In this document: positions 42,308 to 51,451 of the stretch, one piece after another
Position numbering within the stretch: position 1 is the first letter of the stretch
Layout: each line of letters starts with the position of its first letter
Source of the DNA: Abditibacteriaceae bacterium
GTDB taxonomy: Bacteria > Armatimonadota > Abditibacteriia > Abditibacteriales > Abditibacteriaceae
Assembly (NCBI GenBank): GCA_019239895.1
Contig: JAFAZH010000036.1
Span: forward strand, 1-64,000
DNA length: 64,000 nt
Reading direction: 5' to 3'
Notes under the pieces: model-generated
What the model saw: the letters and a program-made list of their open reading frames with translations, nothing else
Database searches by the model: none
What the model was told of the DNA's origin: nothing
Translations under genes and position numbers: made by a program

Positions 42308-43168
42308 TCACGTAGCAAGGCCCCTGTTAAAAGTGGTAGGCCCATTTGCGGTACCCGCTTTATTCAACACCTGCGTATGACAATGAACACTGAGTTGAGC
42401 CGTGCTACAGCCACGATAGCTGCCTGAGAGCGGCTCCACATCTCGAAAATCGCGGCCACAGGCGACAAAGACGCAGCGGGCGCTGGTGGGGCGATTGTGA
42501 GTGGGATCCCAGGCGTGCCAGATGTCCTCGTATAAAACCTCGACCCAGGCGTGCATCAATCCCTCGGCAGGATTATAGCCTGAAACGTAACGGGCTGGAA
42601 TACTCACGGCGCGGCAGAGAGCAATCATCAGATGGGCATAATCCTGGCAGACTCCCACCCCGCGTCTTAACACTTGGCTGGCGGTGGTATCGGTGCCCGT
42701 GACGCCAGGTGTATAAACCAGAGCCTGGTGCGTCCAGGCACAAATCTCAGCTAAGTTAGTCTCGATGTCCTCCGGGCGTTTAGCCCCGGTTTTACAAAGC
42801 TGTCGCGCTTGATGGCAGATTGCGTCACTGAGATCACACAGCGATGAGGGCAGTAAAAAAGCACCCAAACCCGTTTCCGGTAATCCTTCCTCTCGTTTTG
42901 CGGTGCAGCATTCTCGTGTCGTCATCAAGTCCAGGCTCAGGTGGAAGGTGCGGTCTACTTGAGCATGATGCAATTCTAAAATGTGATTGCCGAACTCGTC
43001 CGCATATTCTTTAACTGCTGATGGTTCAGGAGTGCAGCGCCACTGCTTGGCAAGAATGCGCTGTGACCCACGTTGTGTTGGAGGGAAAATGCGAAGATAC
43101 CGGATGCAATCTCTAACGGGAGTTGAGTAAGTAATGCTAATTTCTTTGGTGGTATGACAGGTCGGCAT
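42308..43168 (-). CDS. Transglutaminase-like cysteine protease-fold protein
   Basis: The 286-residue protein has an N-terminal beta-sandwich region of the 'bacterial transglutaminase N' type (about residues 5-90) and a transglutaminase core with catalytic Cys in RRGVGVCQDYAHLMIALCR near residue 173, His in GLMHAWVEVLYED near 209 and Asp in WHAWDPTHNRPT near 223. Such proteins are usually cytoplasmic amidases or peptidases of unknown substrate. It is transcribed alone between two hairpins. Confidence 0.88.
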   Translation of the reverse strand: MPTCHTTKEISITYSTPVRDCIRYLRIFPPTQRGSQRILAKQWRCTPEPSAVKEYADEFGNHILELHHAQVDRTFHLSLDLMTTRECCTAKREEGLPETGLGAFLLPSSLCDLSDAICHQARQLCKTGAKRPEDIETNLAEICAWTHQALVYTPGVTGTDTTASQVLRRGVGVCQDYAHLMIALCRAVSIPARYVSGYNPAEGLMHAWVEVLYEDIWHAWDPTHNRPTSARCVFVACGRDFRDVEPLSGSYRGCSTAQLSVHCHTQVLNKAGTANGPTTFNRGLAT

Positions 43169-43213
43169 GAGGTGCGGTAATAAGCGTTAAAAGACGAGCC
43201 GGAAAACAGCCAA

Positions 43214-43252
43214 AATAAAACAGGCCGTGTCCTACTAATGGCCTGTTTTATT
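43214..43252. terminator. Intrinsic terminator between minus-strand genes
   Basis: A 13-base stem (43214-43226 with 43240-43252) with A- and T-rich flanks. In minus-strand reading it terminates the DUF892 gene that ends at 43279. Confidence 0.8.
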
Positions 43253-43278
43253 AGTGTAGCAGTTTCTATTTTCTGAAG

Positions 43279-43890
43279 TTATTTAGTAGCTTTCTTTGCT
43301 CCACCCTTTGCTGCACTCTTTGCACCGCCCGTTTTTGCGGCTGCGCCAGATTTCTTGGCCCCGCCGGATTTCGAGGCGGGCTGTGCGCTGATTGACTCGT
43401 TACCTTTGGCGGCTTGAAGCAGTGGTGGCGCCGCGGCTTCCAATTTCTTTGCCGTAGCTTGCTCCTGTTTTAAAATCTGCGTTAACAGTTGCACGACTTC
43501 GCGTTGCCCTAAAGCTCTCGCCACAGCGATGGCCGCGGTATAGCCCGCGATCTCATAATGCTCGACACGTAGGCAACCACCCACTAAAGCGATGTCCTTG
43601 AACGCGCCTTTGGGCTTCTCTTCTTTAAGGGTGCTGCTATTCTCTTCGACAAGACCTTGAGCGGCTTTACAGGTAACCCGTTCCGGCTTTTGCCCCACCA
43701 CACTAAAAGCTTGCTTGAGAGTTTCAATTTGCTGCAATGTCTCGGCGTGATGCTCTTGTGCCATCTGCTTGACTGGCTCACTGTCTGCGGCTTTGGCGAC
43801 TTGCTGTAACGCTCTGGCGAACTGTGTTTCTGCCGAAAGTAAATCCGACATCTCATGCACCAGAGTACTCTCTAAACTGTCGAGTGGCAT
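43279..43890 (-). CDS. DUF892 (YciE/YciF-type) ferritin-like protein with basic tail
   Basis: Residues 1-155 form a four-helix ferritin-like domain: LESTLVHEMSDLLSAETQFARAL, VKQMAQEHHAETLQQIETL and GGCLRVEHYEIAGYTAAIA carry the glutamates and histidines that would bind two metals. The family is linked to stress responses; its reaction is not established. The last 45 residues are a Lys/Ala/Gly-rich tail (GGAKKSGAAAKTGGAKSAAK) like histone H1 tails, which suggests nucleic-acid binding. GGAGG stands upstream of the ATG. Confidence 0.88.
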   Translation of the reverse strand: MPLDSLESTLVHEMSDLLSAETQFARALQQVAKAADSEPVKQMAQEHHAETLQQIETLKQAFSVVGQKPERVTCKAAQGLVEENSSTLKEEKPKGAFKDIALVGGCLRVEHYEIAGYTAAIAVARALGQREVVQLLTQILKQEQATAKKLEAAAPPLLQAAKGNESISAQPASKSGGAKKSGAAAKTGGAKSAAKGGAKKATK

Positions 43891-44019
43891 TAGGTGAAAC
43901 CTCCATTGGTTTTGTCTTTCCCAACTGCAAGGTCAATGCCAGTGCAAGGTTTTAGTTAATGGGGCAAGCACACAACAACTGCGGGAACTGAAAGAATTTA
44001 TGCAAACGACTAAGCTGAC

Positions 44020-46341
44020 TCACTGGTGACTGAAACGTATATCGGCTGCACCTAAACGACGCAGATCATCTAAGGAATGGCTTACGGCAGCAAGTGTTTG
44101 ATTGGTCATTACATCCTCGGCTCCATATTGCACAGTTTGCATCCCGTAAGCTTCGTTGCCAATGGTGAAGAGTTTGGCCGCAGGGCCTAATTGCACCTCC
44201 GGCTTGCTGTCATACCAGGCACATCCCAGTAAGAATAATTCTAGCGGCCCTGTGCCTTCTTGCTGGAGACGCTTCAGCTTGGGTTCGGTATAGAACTGGT
44301 CAGGGCCAAAGAAAATTTGACCCCTGTAATTATGAATATCGAAGGTGATGTTTTTCGTCGGGTCATCCTTGGGTGCTGTAAATTGTATTTTTGCCCCTTG
44401 AATCGTAGCGCGTCCCGGCGGATCATCCGGCGTCCCCTCGAATCGGTAGCCATTATCTGATTGCTCCATATAGAAGTCGCTCATCACGATATTGTTATTG
44501 TCGCGTAGGTAAAGACCATAAGGGACAATGGTGGCTAATCGAGTTTGAAAGCCTAACAGTCCATCCCGTGCTTTGTCTTTGCCTTCAACAACAACCGAGC
44601 CTTCATAAGTGCAGTTGGCCAGGATGGTGGCTCGCCCACAGTTCACAAAGTGTAAATTGCCCTGCACATGCGGCATCACGACCACATCCCCGGCACCTAA
44701 ACCGGTGAAGTACAAGCCCTGGCGCAATGGTTGTTTCTGATACATGCCATAAACATACACGCCATCGTAACTCATGAAGGATGGTCTGGTGGAACCTGTT
44801 TGATGAATGTCCATGCTATTATTCATCGCACCGCCAGCGTTGCCCACGGCGATATTCTCCAGTGTCACATGCTGTGGCTCATGCACTTCTATCATGGTGC
44901 CGCCAGCAGGCCCCTTCCAGATAAGATGAGTCATCAGGCCGCTGCCGCCAACAAAGTAATTGCGTCCCGTAATGTGTAGCGTCCGCGTTACAACGTAGTT
45001 CCCGATTGGCAGGTAAGCAATAGCAGCGTTGGATGCAGCGGCGGCGGCATCAATAGCCCTTTGGATGGCTGTCGTGTCATCCGTGACGCCATCGCCTTTG
45101 GCTCCAAAATTATGTTTCACATCGAAGACACGGCGGGGAATACGTACAATCGGCTGGAGAAAGCTCTGACTGGCAGCACGAATCGCACCCTTAAACTGTC
45201 CCGCCGGAGTTGTATAGATTTTAGGATGAGATTGAGGTTGGAAAAGAGTCAGCGTGCCTTGTCCCTGATTACCAGACACAATCAGGCGTTGACCCTCACT
45301 GGGAGCATTAAGCGGAGGAACCGCAACCCCCTGCGCGTTGCGCGGTGGATTGGTGAAGACGCAATCGAATAGCAACACGGGAGGACGCGACAACAGGATA
45401 GCCCCGGACGGGTTCTTCCAACCATCCACATGGCAATCCTGGATAGTCATAGGGGCCACTGATGTTGTTCGCGTCAGGAAAGTATTTGAGCCAGTGGATG
45501 TGCAGCGACGGACGGAACTCCCGTGCTCAGAGCCATCTTGAATATCTACCGTGCGGCTCGACGCGAAGTGGCAGTTGCGGACATAGAAATTACCATGCAC
45601 GCATTCAATTCCAGTATCACAATGGCGAAATTCGCAGCCATCAAAGGTGTAGTCATAGTCGTTAAATTGGGGAAAGGCCACGCCACGATGACACGCTTCA
45701 AACAAACAGTTCTCGAACGTGGTCTCTGCCAGAGCATAAACCCGAACGGGATCATTTAAAATACCCGCATCAGTAAAGCCCCTGAATGATAGGTGCCGGT
45801 GCGTGACTTCCGTTTGAAAACGTTTGTCGGAATTGTAATAGAAACCGACGGCAGCTTTACCGCGACCATCCAAAGCCATTCCTATAAAACTGGAATAGGC
45901 CACGCCATTGAGGTGCAGCATCTTACCACCAGTTTCACCGTCCCAAACCAGTCGAGTATCTCGCCCGTTTCCAACAATTAACGCGCCAAGAATTGGCCCC
46001 GTCAGCGTGAGCGTTTGGGTAATGCGGTAAGTTCCGGTTGGCAGGTAAACCGCAGCATCGCCTTTGGGAGTCGGGCCACCTTCATGTGTGGCAATGGCCA
46101 AGCGGTCTAACGCGCCCTGAATGGCAGCCGTATCATCGGCTCTGCCATCACCGACAGCCGCCGGAGTAACATCTGTCTTAACATTGATCCAGTCGGAGCG
46201 TGACTCCCAACGGAGAGACGGAATATTTGCCCGAGGCGTTTGAGCCGCCGCAACTGGGGGAGCAGTGTTAGGCAGCATGAAAATGGCGGCAACCCATAGG
46301 ACAGCTATCAATGTAGGTAGTCTCTTATTTCTCATAGTCAT
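44020..46341 (-). CDS. Secreted pectate-lyase-3-type beta-helix protein
   Basis: A 773-residue exported protein: signal peptide about residues 1-33 (LIAVLWVAAIFML then VAAAQT). Two beta-helix domains each begin with the glycan-enzyme pattern seen in pectate-lyase-3 proteins: WINVKTDVTPAAVGDGRADD near residue 53 and FDVKHNFGAKGDGVTDDTTA near 407. Parallel beta-helix rungs follow in each. Such proteins bind or cleave polysaccharides; no catalytic residue set can be assigned with confidence. It is a monocistronic gene ending near the DUF892 gene and preceded by a terminator hairpin of the gene upstream. Confidence 0.8.
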   Translation of the reverse strand: MTMRNKRLPTLIAVLWVAAIFMLPNTAPPVAAAQTPRANIPSLRWESRSDWINVKTDVTPAAVGDGRADDTAAIQGALDRLAIATHEGGPTPKGDAAVYLPTGTYRITQTLTLTGPILGALIVGNGRDTRLVWDGETGGKMLHLNGVAYSSFIGMALDGRGKAAVGFYYNSDKRFQTEVTHRHLSFRGFTDAGILNDPVRVYALAETTFENCLFEACHRGVAFPQFNDYDYTFDGCEFRHCDTGIECVHGNFYVRNCHFASSRTVDIQDGSEHGSSVRRCTSTGSNTFLTRTTSVAPMTIQDCHVDGWKNPSGAILLSRPPVLLFDCVFTNPPRNAQGVAVPPLNAPSEGQRLIVSGNQGQGTLTLFQPQSHPKIYTTPAGQFKGAIRAASQSFLQPIVRIPRRVFDVKHNFGAKGDGVTDDTTAIQRAIDAAAAASNAAIAYLPIGNYVVTRTLHITGRNYFVGGSGLMTHLIWKGPAGGTMIEVHEPQHVTLENIAVGNAGGAMNNSMDIHQTGSTRPSFMSYDGVYVYGMYQKQPLRQGLYFTGLGAGDVVVMPHVQGNLHFVNCGRATILANCTYEGSVVVEGKDKARDGLLGFQTRLATIVPYGLYLRDNNNIVMSDFYMEQSDNGYRFEGTPDDPPGRATIQGAKIQFTAPKDDPTKNITFDIHNYRGQIFFGPDQFYTEPKLKRLQQEGTGPLELFLLGCAWYDSKPEVQLGPAAKLFTIGNEAYGMQTVQYGAEDVMTNQTLAAVSHSLDDLRRLGAADIRFSHQ

Positions 46342-46366
46342 GATGAGATTCCTCCCATTGAGAAAT

Positions 46367-46401
46367 AAAGAACCACGAGTTTATAATTCTCGTGGTTCTT
46401 T
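46367..46401 (-). terminator. Intrinsic terminator upstream of the beta-helix gene
   Basis: A perfect 13-base stem (46367-46379 with 46389-46401). In minus-strand orientation it follows the gene ending at 46520 and precedes the beta-helix gene at 46341. Confidence 0.75.
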
Positions 46402-46519
46402 AGCCTTATGGCATTCTGTTTTATCTTACATCGCTGCTCAATGCTACATCCGATTGTTCGAGCAGACAGCAGGTGTTGTAGAGTGAGAGCGCAGCCGTCC
46501 CTAGACAAAGGGCCAACAC

Positions 46520-46996
46520 CTACGCCATATTGAGTGGTTCCTGACCATTAATCCAGTGGTGCCCGCGACGCGGCTTACAGGCTTGACGCACCCAATGACC
46601 CTGAGCGTCTTTGACCCAGGTATCTTCTTCGAGATCGTTTGCTTCCAATGTCAATGGTTTCCCAGTGCGTGGTTGGATGGTACCCAACCTCTCTCGATAT
46701 TCGATTACGACAATGGCAGTGTGTCCCATAAACCGAAAACTATGAATAGTATGGCTGCGCTTAATGTCGTTGTACTGGACGTGTAAATTGCCGGGGTAGG
46801 GCAAGCACTCGCAAGGGCCTTCTGCCCCCGTCAAGTAAAGAGGCGAATCGTAAAGCTGCAAAATCTCGTGATAGGCCGCGGCGCGCGGGAGTTGTTGCCA
46901 GGTTAATAGCCAGCCTAACACCGCAGGTAATGCCATCCAGAAAAGCTTCCGTTTGCCCTGCTGCTTCATTCCAAAAAATGCATAATGGTGATTCAT
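46520..46996 (-). CDS. Probable exported protein of unknown function
   Basis: The likely start is the ATG at 46996, overlapping the stop of the upstream gene by one base (TGATG); that gives 158 residues. Residues about 15-40 form a hydrophobic segment (LFWMALPAVLGWLLTW then AAA), a likely signal or anchor. The rest has an LEEDTWVKDAQGHWVRQACK motif near the C-terminus and no family I recognise. It pairs with the gene at 46996-47970, with which it is translationally linked. Confidence 0.6.
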   Translation of the reverse strand: MNHHYAFFGMKQQGKRKLFWMALPAVLGWLLTWQQLPRAAAYHEILQLYDSPLYLTGAEGPCECLPYPGNLHVQYNDIKRSHTIHSFRFMGHTAIVVIEYRERLGTIQPRTGKPLTLEANDLEEDTWVKDAQGHWVRQACKPRRGHHWINGQEPLNMA

Positions 46997-47970
46997 CACT
47001 CTCTGATTTGAACGGTGAACTGATCCTGATATTTCATATACCAGCCACTGGGCCAACCACCTGCTTGTGGATTAAGGATGAGTAAGCCATAGGTAGCGGA
47101 GATTAGATACCTGCCGGGTTTATCTAATTTTAACTTCTGGTTTAAATTCTCGAATCGCTGTAGCGTTGAATCTGGCTTAAAAAGATGAGGGCCGTATGAG
47201 TTATTGTTAAAAGACCACTCGACACTATTTTGAACTATAACCCCATTCAAAGCTGACGTGGCGGATAGAAAGGTATTGGGCTGAACACTCAATGGTAGGG
47301 TGCCAATATTCTTGATAAATATCGTCACTTTTACTGGTTCGTTCAGAGCATAACTTGGTTGCTGCGGCACCAGTTTTACACTCAATCTACCCTTGGGTGC
47401 CATAGCAAACCGTCTGCCACAAAGTAATTCTGCCGACCTGCGATCAACATGGTGTATTGCCATGACGTAATCGTCGCCACTCCAGCTATATGGGGCGAAA
47501 ATCTTGCTGCCAATCTTTAGCAGTGGAATTATTGCCTTCTCCAATTGAAACTTACCCGTTAGTAAAATAACTACTGTATATAAATCATTCTCCCCCTCGG
47601 CATAGACGTGACTGATTGACTTGATCTTCAAATCGGATTTGCCAGTCACAACAAAAGTAGTGCGATCCTTTACGTCGAAGTCTTGAGAGAAATGGCTGAC
47701 TTGACCTATTAGAATCTGCGCCTTTTGCATCAAGGCAGTCTGCTGATTTTTGCTTAGTGGTGCAGCCCTTCCACTGGCTAATGAGTGCGGATTTATATTG
47801 AAGAGAACGCTTGTCAGTAAGAGAATAATGAAAAGATTGCGAGGTCGGCTAACGGCTGCGTGGTTTACCAAGACAAGCCAAAGCCAACTGCAAAACACAG
47901 CCGAGCTAAAACGCCAGATTGTGTGCTTCTGCAAGAACCGCAGTTTAGGGCAATATTTTGGCGAGGTCAT
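46996..47970 (-). CDS. Exported protein of unknown function
   Basis: I use the ATG at 47970, which has GAGGAC eight bases upstream, over the 14-codon-longer frame at 48012. The 324-residue protein carries two hydrophobic stretches near the N-terminus (WRFSSAVFCSWLWLVLV and NLFIILLLTSVLFNI), so it is exported or anchored. The C-terminal third has an Ig-like beta pattern (ALNEPVKVTIFIKNIGTLPL...). No enzyme motif is seen. It is cotranscribed with the gene to its left. Confidence 0.62.
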   Translation of the reverse strand: MTSPKYCPKLRFLQKHTIWRFSSAVFCSWLWLVLVNHAAVSRPRNLFIILLLTSVLFNINPHSLASGRAAPLSKNQQTALMQKAQILIGQVSHFSQDFDVKDRTTFVVTGKSDLKIKSISHVYAEGENDLYTVVILLTGKFQLEKAIIPLLKIGSKIFAPYSWSGDDYVMAIHHVDRRSAELLCGRRFAMAPKGRLSVKLVPQQPSYALNEPVKVTIFIKNIGTLPLSVQPNTFLSATSALNGVIVQNSVEWSFNNNSYGPHLFKPDSTLQRFENLNQKLKLDKPGRYLISATYGLLILNPQAGGWPSGWYMKYQDQFTVQIRE

Positions 47971-48035
47971 AACGCACGTCCTCTTACAGAAATAGTAGAC
48001 CGGCTCTATCAAGTGACGTTCTGTAGCCAGTAAAT

Positions 48036-48075
48036 AACAAAGCCCCTCGCGTTTGCAAACGCGAGGGGCTTTGTT
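48036..48075. terminator. Terminator shared by the exported-protein gene region and ahcY
   Basis: A perfect 40-base palindrome (core CCTCGCGTTTGCAAACGCGA) with A- and T-rich ends. In minus-strand reading it follows ahcY, which ends at 48103. Confidence 0.85.
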
Positions 48076-48102
48076 TTCCTATGCAGGAATGCTTAAAACG
48101 GT

Positions 48103-49584
48103 TTAGTAGCGATAGGTATCAGCTTTGTAAGGGCCTTCGAGGGGCACGCCGATGTACTCGGCCTGCTTGGTCGTTAAGGTGGTGAGCTTGGCACCAATCT
48201 TTTCTAAGTGCAGGCGAGCGACTTCTTCGTCGAGATGCTTGGGCAGGGTGTAGACGCCGACTTCATACTCATCGCGCTTCTTCCACAAGTCAATCTGGGC
48301 TAAGGTCTGGTTGGCGAAGCTATTGGACATCACAAAGCTGGGGTGGCCGGTGGCGCAACCCAGGTTGACCAGGCGGCCCTCGGCCAGCATAAAGATGCTA
48401 TTGCCAGCGGGAAACGTATATTGATCCACCTGCGGCTTGATGTTGAGACGCTTCACGCCGGGAGCTTCGTTGAGGCGATCCACCTGGATTTCGTTATCGA
48501 AATGGCCAATGTTGCAAACGATGGCCTGATCCTTCATCTTCTCCATGTGCTCGAAGGTGAGAATGTCTACGTTACCGGTGGTAGTCACATAAATGTCACC
48601 CAGGCCGAGCGTGTCCTCAACGGTGGTGACCTGATAACCTTCCATCGCAGCCTGTAATGCATTAATGGGGTCAATTTCGGTAATAATCACGCGAGCGCCC
48701 ATGCCGCGCAACGACTGTGCCGAACCCTTGCCTACATCGCCATAACCGCACACCACAGCGACTTTGCCTGCCAGCATAACATCGGTGGCACGCTTGATGC
48801 CGTCGGCCAGGGATTCGCGGCAGCCATAAAGGTTATCGAACTTCGACTTGGTGACGGAATCGTTGACGTTGATAGCGGGCACTAAGAGGGTGCCTTCCTG
48901 CTGCATCTTGTACAAGCGATGAACGCCAGTCGTGGTCTCTTCGGAAACGCCGCGCCAGTCGGCCACAATGTCGTGCCAGCGATTTGGATTCTCAGCATGG
49001 ACGCGCTTGAGCAAATTCTTAATGACCTGCTCTTCGGTGCTACCAGTAGGCGTGTTGACCCAATCGCTGCCCTTTTCCAGTTCGTGCCCCTTGTGCAGTA
49101 ATAAGGTCACGTCGCCGCCATCATCCACCACAAGTTCTGGCCCTTTGCCATCGGGGAAGCTAATGGCCTGGTAGGTACACCACCAGTATTCCTCCAACGA
49201 CTCACCCTTCCAAGCGAAGACGGGGACGCCCGCTTCAGCAATGGCCGCTGCCGCGTGATCCTGGGTCGAGAAGATGTTGCAACTGGCCCAGCGCACGCTG
49301 GCACCTAAGTCAACCAGGGTCTCAATCAGCACTGCCGTTTGAATGGTCATGTGCAACGAGCCAGTGACGCGCACACCCTCTAGCGGTTTCTCTTTCGCAT
49401 ACTTGCGGCGAATGGACATCAGGCCAGGCATCTCATGCTCGGCAATAGAAATCTCTTTGCGGCCCCACTCGGCGAGCGTAATATCAGCGACCTTGTAATC
49501 CTGCAAATTCACATCAATATTAGCCACTCTGGGTTCAGTCCCATTGTGATCTGTCCCCTTGGACTTAGTTGCAACAGTACTCAT
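48103..49584 (-). CDS. ahcY: S-adenosylhomocysteine hydrolase
   Basis: AhcY splits S-adenosylhomocysteine into adenosine and homocysteine, clearing the product that inhibits methyltransferases. The 493-residue protein has LADWGRKEI-like opening ([20 protein letters not shown]), [13 protein letters not shown] near residue 103, [14 protein letters not shown] near 230, and the NAD-binding [20 protein letters not shown] near 278. The C-terminus ends KADTYRY, matching the family. GGAGG lies upstream. It is divergent from an ArsR-methyltransferase regulator gene 99 bases away. Confidence 0.97.
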   Translation of the reverse strand: MSTVATKSKGTDHNGTEPRVANIDVNLQDYKVADITLAEWGRKEISIAEHEMPGLMSIRRKYAKEKPLEGVRVTGSLHMTIQTAVLIETLVDLGASVRWASCNIFSTQDHAAAAIAEAGVPVFAWKGESLEEYWWCTYQAISFPDGKGPELVVDDGGDVTLLLHKGHELEKGSDWVNTPTGSTEEQVIKNLLKRVHAENPNRWHDIVADWRGVSEETTTGVHRLYKMQQEGTLLVPAINVNDSVTKSKFDNLYGCRESLADGIKRATDVMLAGKVAVVCGYGDVGKGSAQSLRGMGARVIITEIDPINALQAAMEGYQVTTVEDTLGLGDIYVTTTGNVDILTFEHMEKMKDQAIVCNIGHFDNEIQVDRLNEAPGVKRLNIKPQVDQYTFPAGNSIFMLAEGRLVNLGCATGHPSFVMSNSFANQTLAQIDLWKKRDEYEVGVYTLPKHLDEEVARLHLEKIGAKLTTLTTKQAEYIGVPLEGPYKADTYRY

Positions 49585-49628
49585 TAAAATCTCCTCCGCT
49601 TGCGATATATTATACTGAGAACGTATTT

Positions 49629-49652
49629 ATCAATAAATCATGATAACTTGAT
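49629..49652. promoter_or_regulatory. Palindromic operator candidate between ahcY and the ArsR-type regulator
   Basis: A 24-base imperfect palindrome with matched outer (ATCAA/TTGAT) and inner (ATCATGAT) parts is centred between 49640 and 49641, in the 99-base gap. A TATAAT -10 box for the regulator gene lies at 49652-49657 and one for ahcY at 49609-49614 (minus strand), so the palindrome covers the -35 side of both promoters. A dimeric ArsR-type repressor is the natural candidate to bind it. Confidence 0.6.
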
Positions 49653-49683
49653 ATAATCAGCACGTCAAGGGTTAATTAAACAA

Positions 49684-50613
49684 ATGGAATTATTAAAAGC
49701 GTTACGCATTCTGGGTGATAGAGGCCGGATACGCATTTTGAGGCTCCTGGACAAAGAAGACCTCAGTGTAGCCGAGTTGCAGGAGATTCTGGGCATGGGC
49801 CAGAGCCGCATCTCCATGCAGCTTTCGCAATTGAAGCAGGCGGGCTTTGTCGAAGTGCGACGGTCGGGGCAGAAAAGCATTTATCGCGCGGCGGCACCAG
49901 CGGGAGCGCAGGCGATTCTGGCCGAAGTATTGGAACGCAGTGGGGGAGAGATTAAAGAAGCGGCCCATGATGACGAGGGACTGCGGCTTATCCTGAGCCG
50001 CCGCAAAGACCATCTGCGCAGCTACTTTGATGAATTAGCAGGCCGCTTTGGGCGCGACTACGTGCCAGGGCGCAGTTGGAAGGCCCTCTCCGAAATGCTC
50101 CTGCGCCTGTTGCCACCTTTAGTGATTGCCGACTTAGGGGCCGGAGAGGGCACTCTTGCCCTTCTTCTGGCTCAGCGTGCCGAGCGAGTTATTGCGGTGG
50201 ACAATTCGCAGAAGATGGTCGAATACGGCACGGGGGTGGCCCAGCGCAACGGGGTGCAGAACCTGGAATACCGCTTAGGCGACCTGGAAGAATTGCCCAT
50301 CGCAGAGGATGCTGTAGATTTAGTATTGATGCACCAAACTTTGCATCATGCCCTGCACCCCCAACAAGCCATCGAAGAAGCGTGGCGCGTGCTACGTCCC
50401 GGCGGGCGCATTGTCATTTTAGATTTGCTGAAGCACGACTTTGAAGCCGCCCGCGAACTCTACGGCGATGTGTGGTCAGGGTTTTCTCAGGTCGAACTGA
50501 TTGAATTGCTCCGCAAAGCCCAGTTCCAGAAGATAGAAAGCTCCATCCTTGACCGCGAGAAAGAAGCCCCCCACTTTGAAACGATTATGGCTATTGCGGA
50601 GAAGCAAGGTTAA
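49684..50613 (+). CDS. ArsR-family regulator fused to a SAM-dependent methyltransferase
   Basis: The 309-residue protein has an ArsR-type winged helix (about 1-90, with DLSVAELQEILGMGQSRISM as the DNA-reading part) and a class I methyltransferase domain (about 140-300) with motif I DLGAGEGTLALLL near 150-162 and LVLMHQTLHHALHP near 219. The methyltransferase fold would bind SAM or SAH. Divergence from ahcY and a palindrome at the shared promoter suggest that it senses SAH or SAM and controls ahcY. Known ArsR-type SAH sensors (SahR) provide the precedent; the fold fusion and the target are inferred. No metal-binding cysteines are seen. Confidence 0.88.
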   Translation: MELLKALRILGDRGRIRILRLLDKEDLSVAELQEILGMGQSRISMQLSQLKQAGFVEVRRSGQKSIYRAAAPAGAQAILAEVLERSGGEIKEAAHDDEGLRLILSRRKDHLRSYFDELAGRFGRDYVPGRSWKALSEMLLRLLPPLVIADLGAGEGTLALLLAQRAERVIAVDNSQKMVEYGTGVAQRNGVQNLEYRLGDLEELPIAEDAVDLVLMHQTLHHALHPQQAIEEAWRVLRPGGRIVILDLLKHDFEAARELYGDVWSGFSQVELIELLRKAQFQKIESSILDREKEAPHFETIMAIAEKQG

Positions 50614-50691
50614 GTGATATGGATTCTAACCTGGATAGGAAGAATCATCAGGCTCTATTGTTATAATGATGTAATAGGCAGGAGATGTTTT

Positions 50692-50964
50692 ATGACAATT
50701 ACAATTGAACTTTCTCCAGAGGCTGAAAATCTATTGAATGAAGCTGCCGCCCGCCAGGGAATGGGAGCGACGACTTTCGTCCAGGTGTTGGTTGAAGAAA
50801 AATTACGTCTTATAACCAATGGGGGAACTATTCCTCATCAGCAGAGTACTCTTGATGAGTTTGAATCCACTTTAGATGAGTTAGCAGCATTAGGAAGTTA
50901 TTTGTCTCCTGCTGATTCTGCCGTGACCTATTCGCGCGAGATGATTTATGCGGATCACGATTGA
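50692..50964 (+). CDS. Antitoxin-like protein of a PIN-toxin pair
   Basis: A 90-residue protein starting at the ATG at 50692, with GGCAGGAGA eleven bases upstream. The N-terminus (TITIELSPEAENLLNEAAAR) resembles a ribbon-helix-helix DNA-binding start, and the acidic rest resembles antitoxins. It lies 15 bases upstream of a PIN-domain toxin gene, the classic antitoxin-toxin order. The upstream open frame to 50614 is not needed. Confidence 0.7.
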   Translation: MTITIELSPEAENLLNEAAARQGMGATTFVQVLVEEKLRLITNGGTIPHQQSTLDEFESTLDELAALGSYLSPADSAVTYSREMIYADHD

Positions 50965-50979
50965 TAGCCCTATTTCGTT

Positions 50980-51420
50980 ATGGCCTATCTTTTAGACACT
51001 AATATTCTCATTAGGCTCGTCTACCGCGCAGACCCACACCATTTAATGGTAAGGGCGGCACTGTACCAACTCAAACAACGAGGTGAGATTGGCTACTATA
51101 CGTCTCAGAATTTAGTGGAATTCTGGAATGTCTGTACTCGACCTACTACGGCGCGTGGTGGCGTAGGACTTTCTTTAAGGGAGACAGACGCTGCCGCCCG
51201 ACTCATTGAGCGTCTTTTTGTTTTACTTCCCGATAGCCCTGCTATTCACACTGAATGGAGGCGGTTAGTTGTAGCGCACTCAGTTTCCGGGGTGCAAGTC
51301 CATGATGCCAGATTAGTGGCGGCCATGAATGTGCATGGTATCACGCAAATTCTGACGCTTAATGATAGCGATTTTACCCGTTACCAAAACATTATCACAG
51401 TGCATCCGCAAAAAGTTTGA
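50980..51420 (+). CDS. PIN-domain ribonuclease toxin (VapC-like)
   Basis: The 146-residue protein has the PIN acidic residues: D6 in YLLDTNIL, E47 in SQNLVEFWNVCTRP, an Asp in VQVHDARLVAAM near 109 and one in LTLNDSDF near 126. These bind Mg or Mn for RNA cleavage. It follows its probable antitoxin gene and is the likely toxin of the pair. The gene pair stands between an ArsR-methyltransferase gene and gltX. Confidence 0.85.
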   Translation: MAYLLDTNILIRLVYRADPHHLMVRAALYQLKQRGEIGYYTSQNLVEFWNVCTRPTTARGGVGLSLRETDAAARLIERLFVLLPDSPAIHTEWRRLVVAHSVSGVQVHDARLVAAMNVHGITQILTLNDSDFTRYQNIITVHPQKV

Positions 51421-51451
51421 TCCCTCAGTAGATAAGTCCGCGTAACACCAC

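Noticed and set aside
44260..46292. Plus- and minus-strand short frames across the beta-helix gene
   Set aside because: They are opposite-strand or shifted shadows of the 773-residue gene and carry no motifs.
49585..49683. Possible SAH riboswitch ahead of ahcY
   Set aside because: The gap is only 99 bases and is taken up by promoters and a palindrome; no pseudoknot-type conserved core is visible. A protein operator explains it better.
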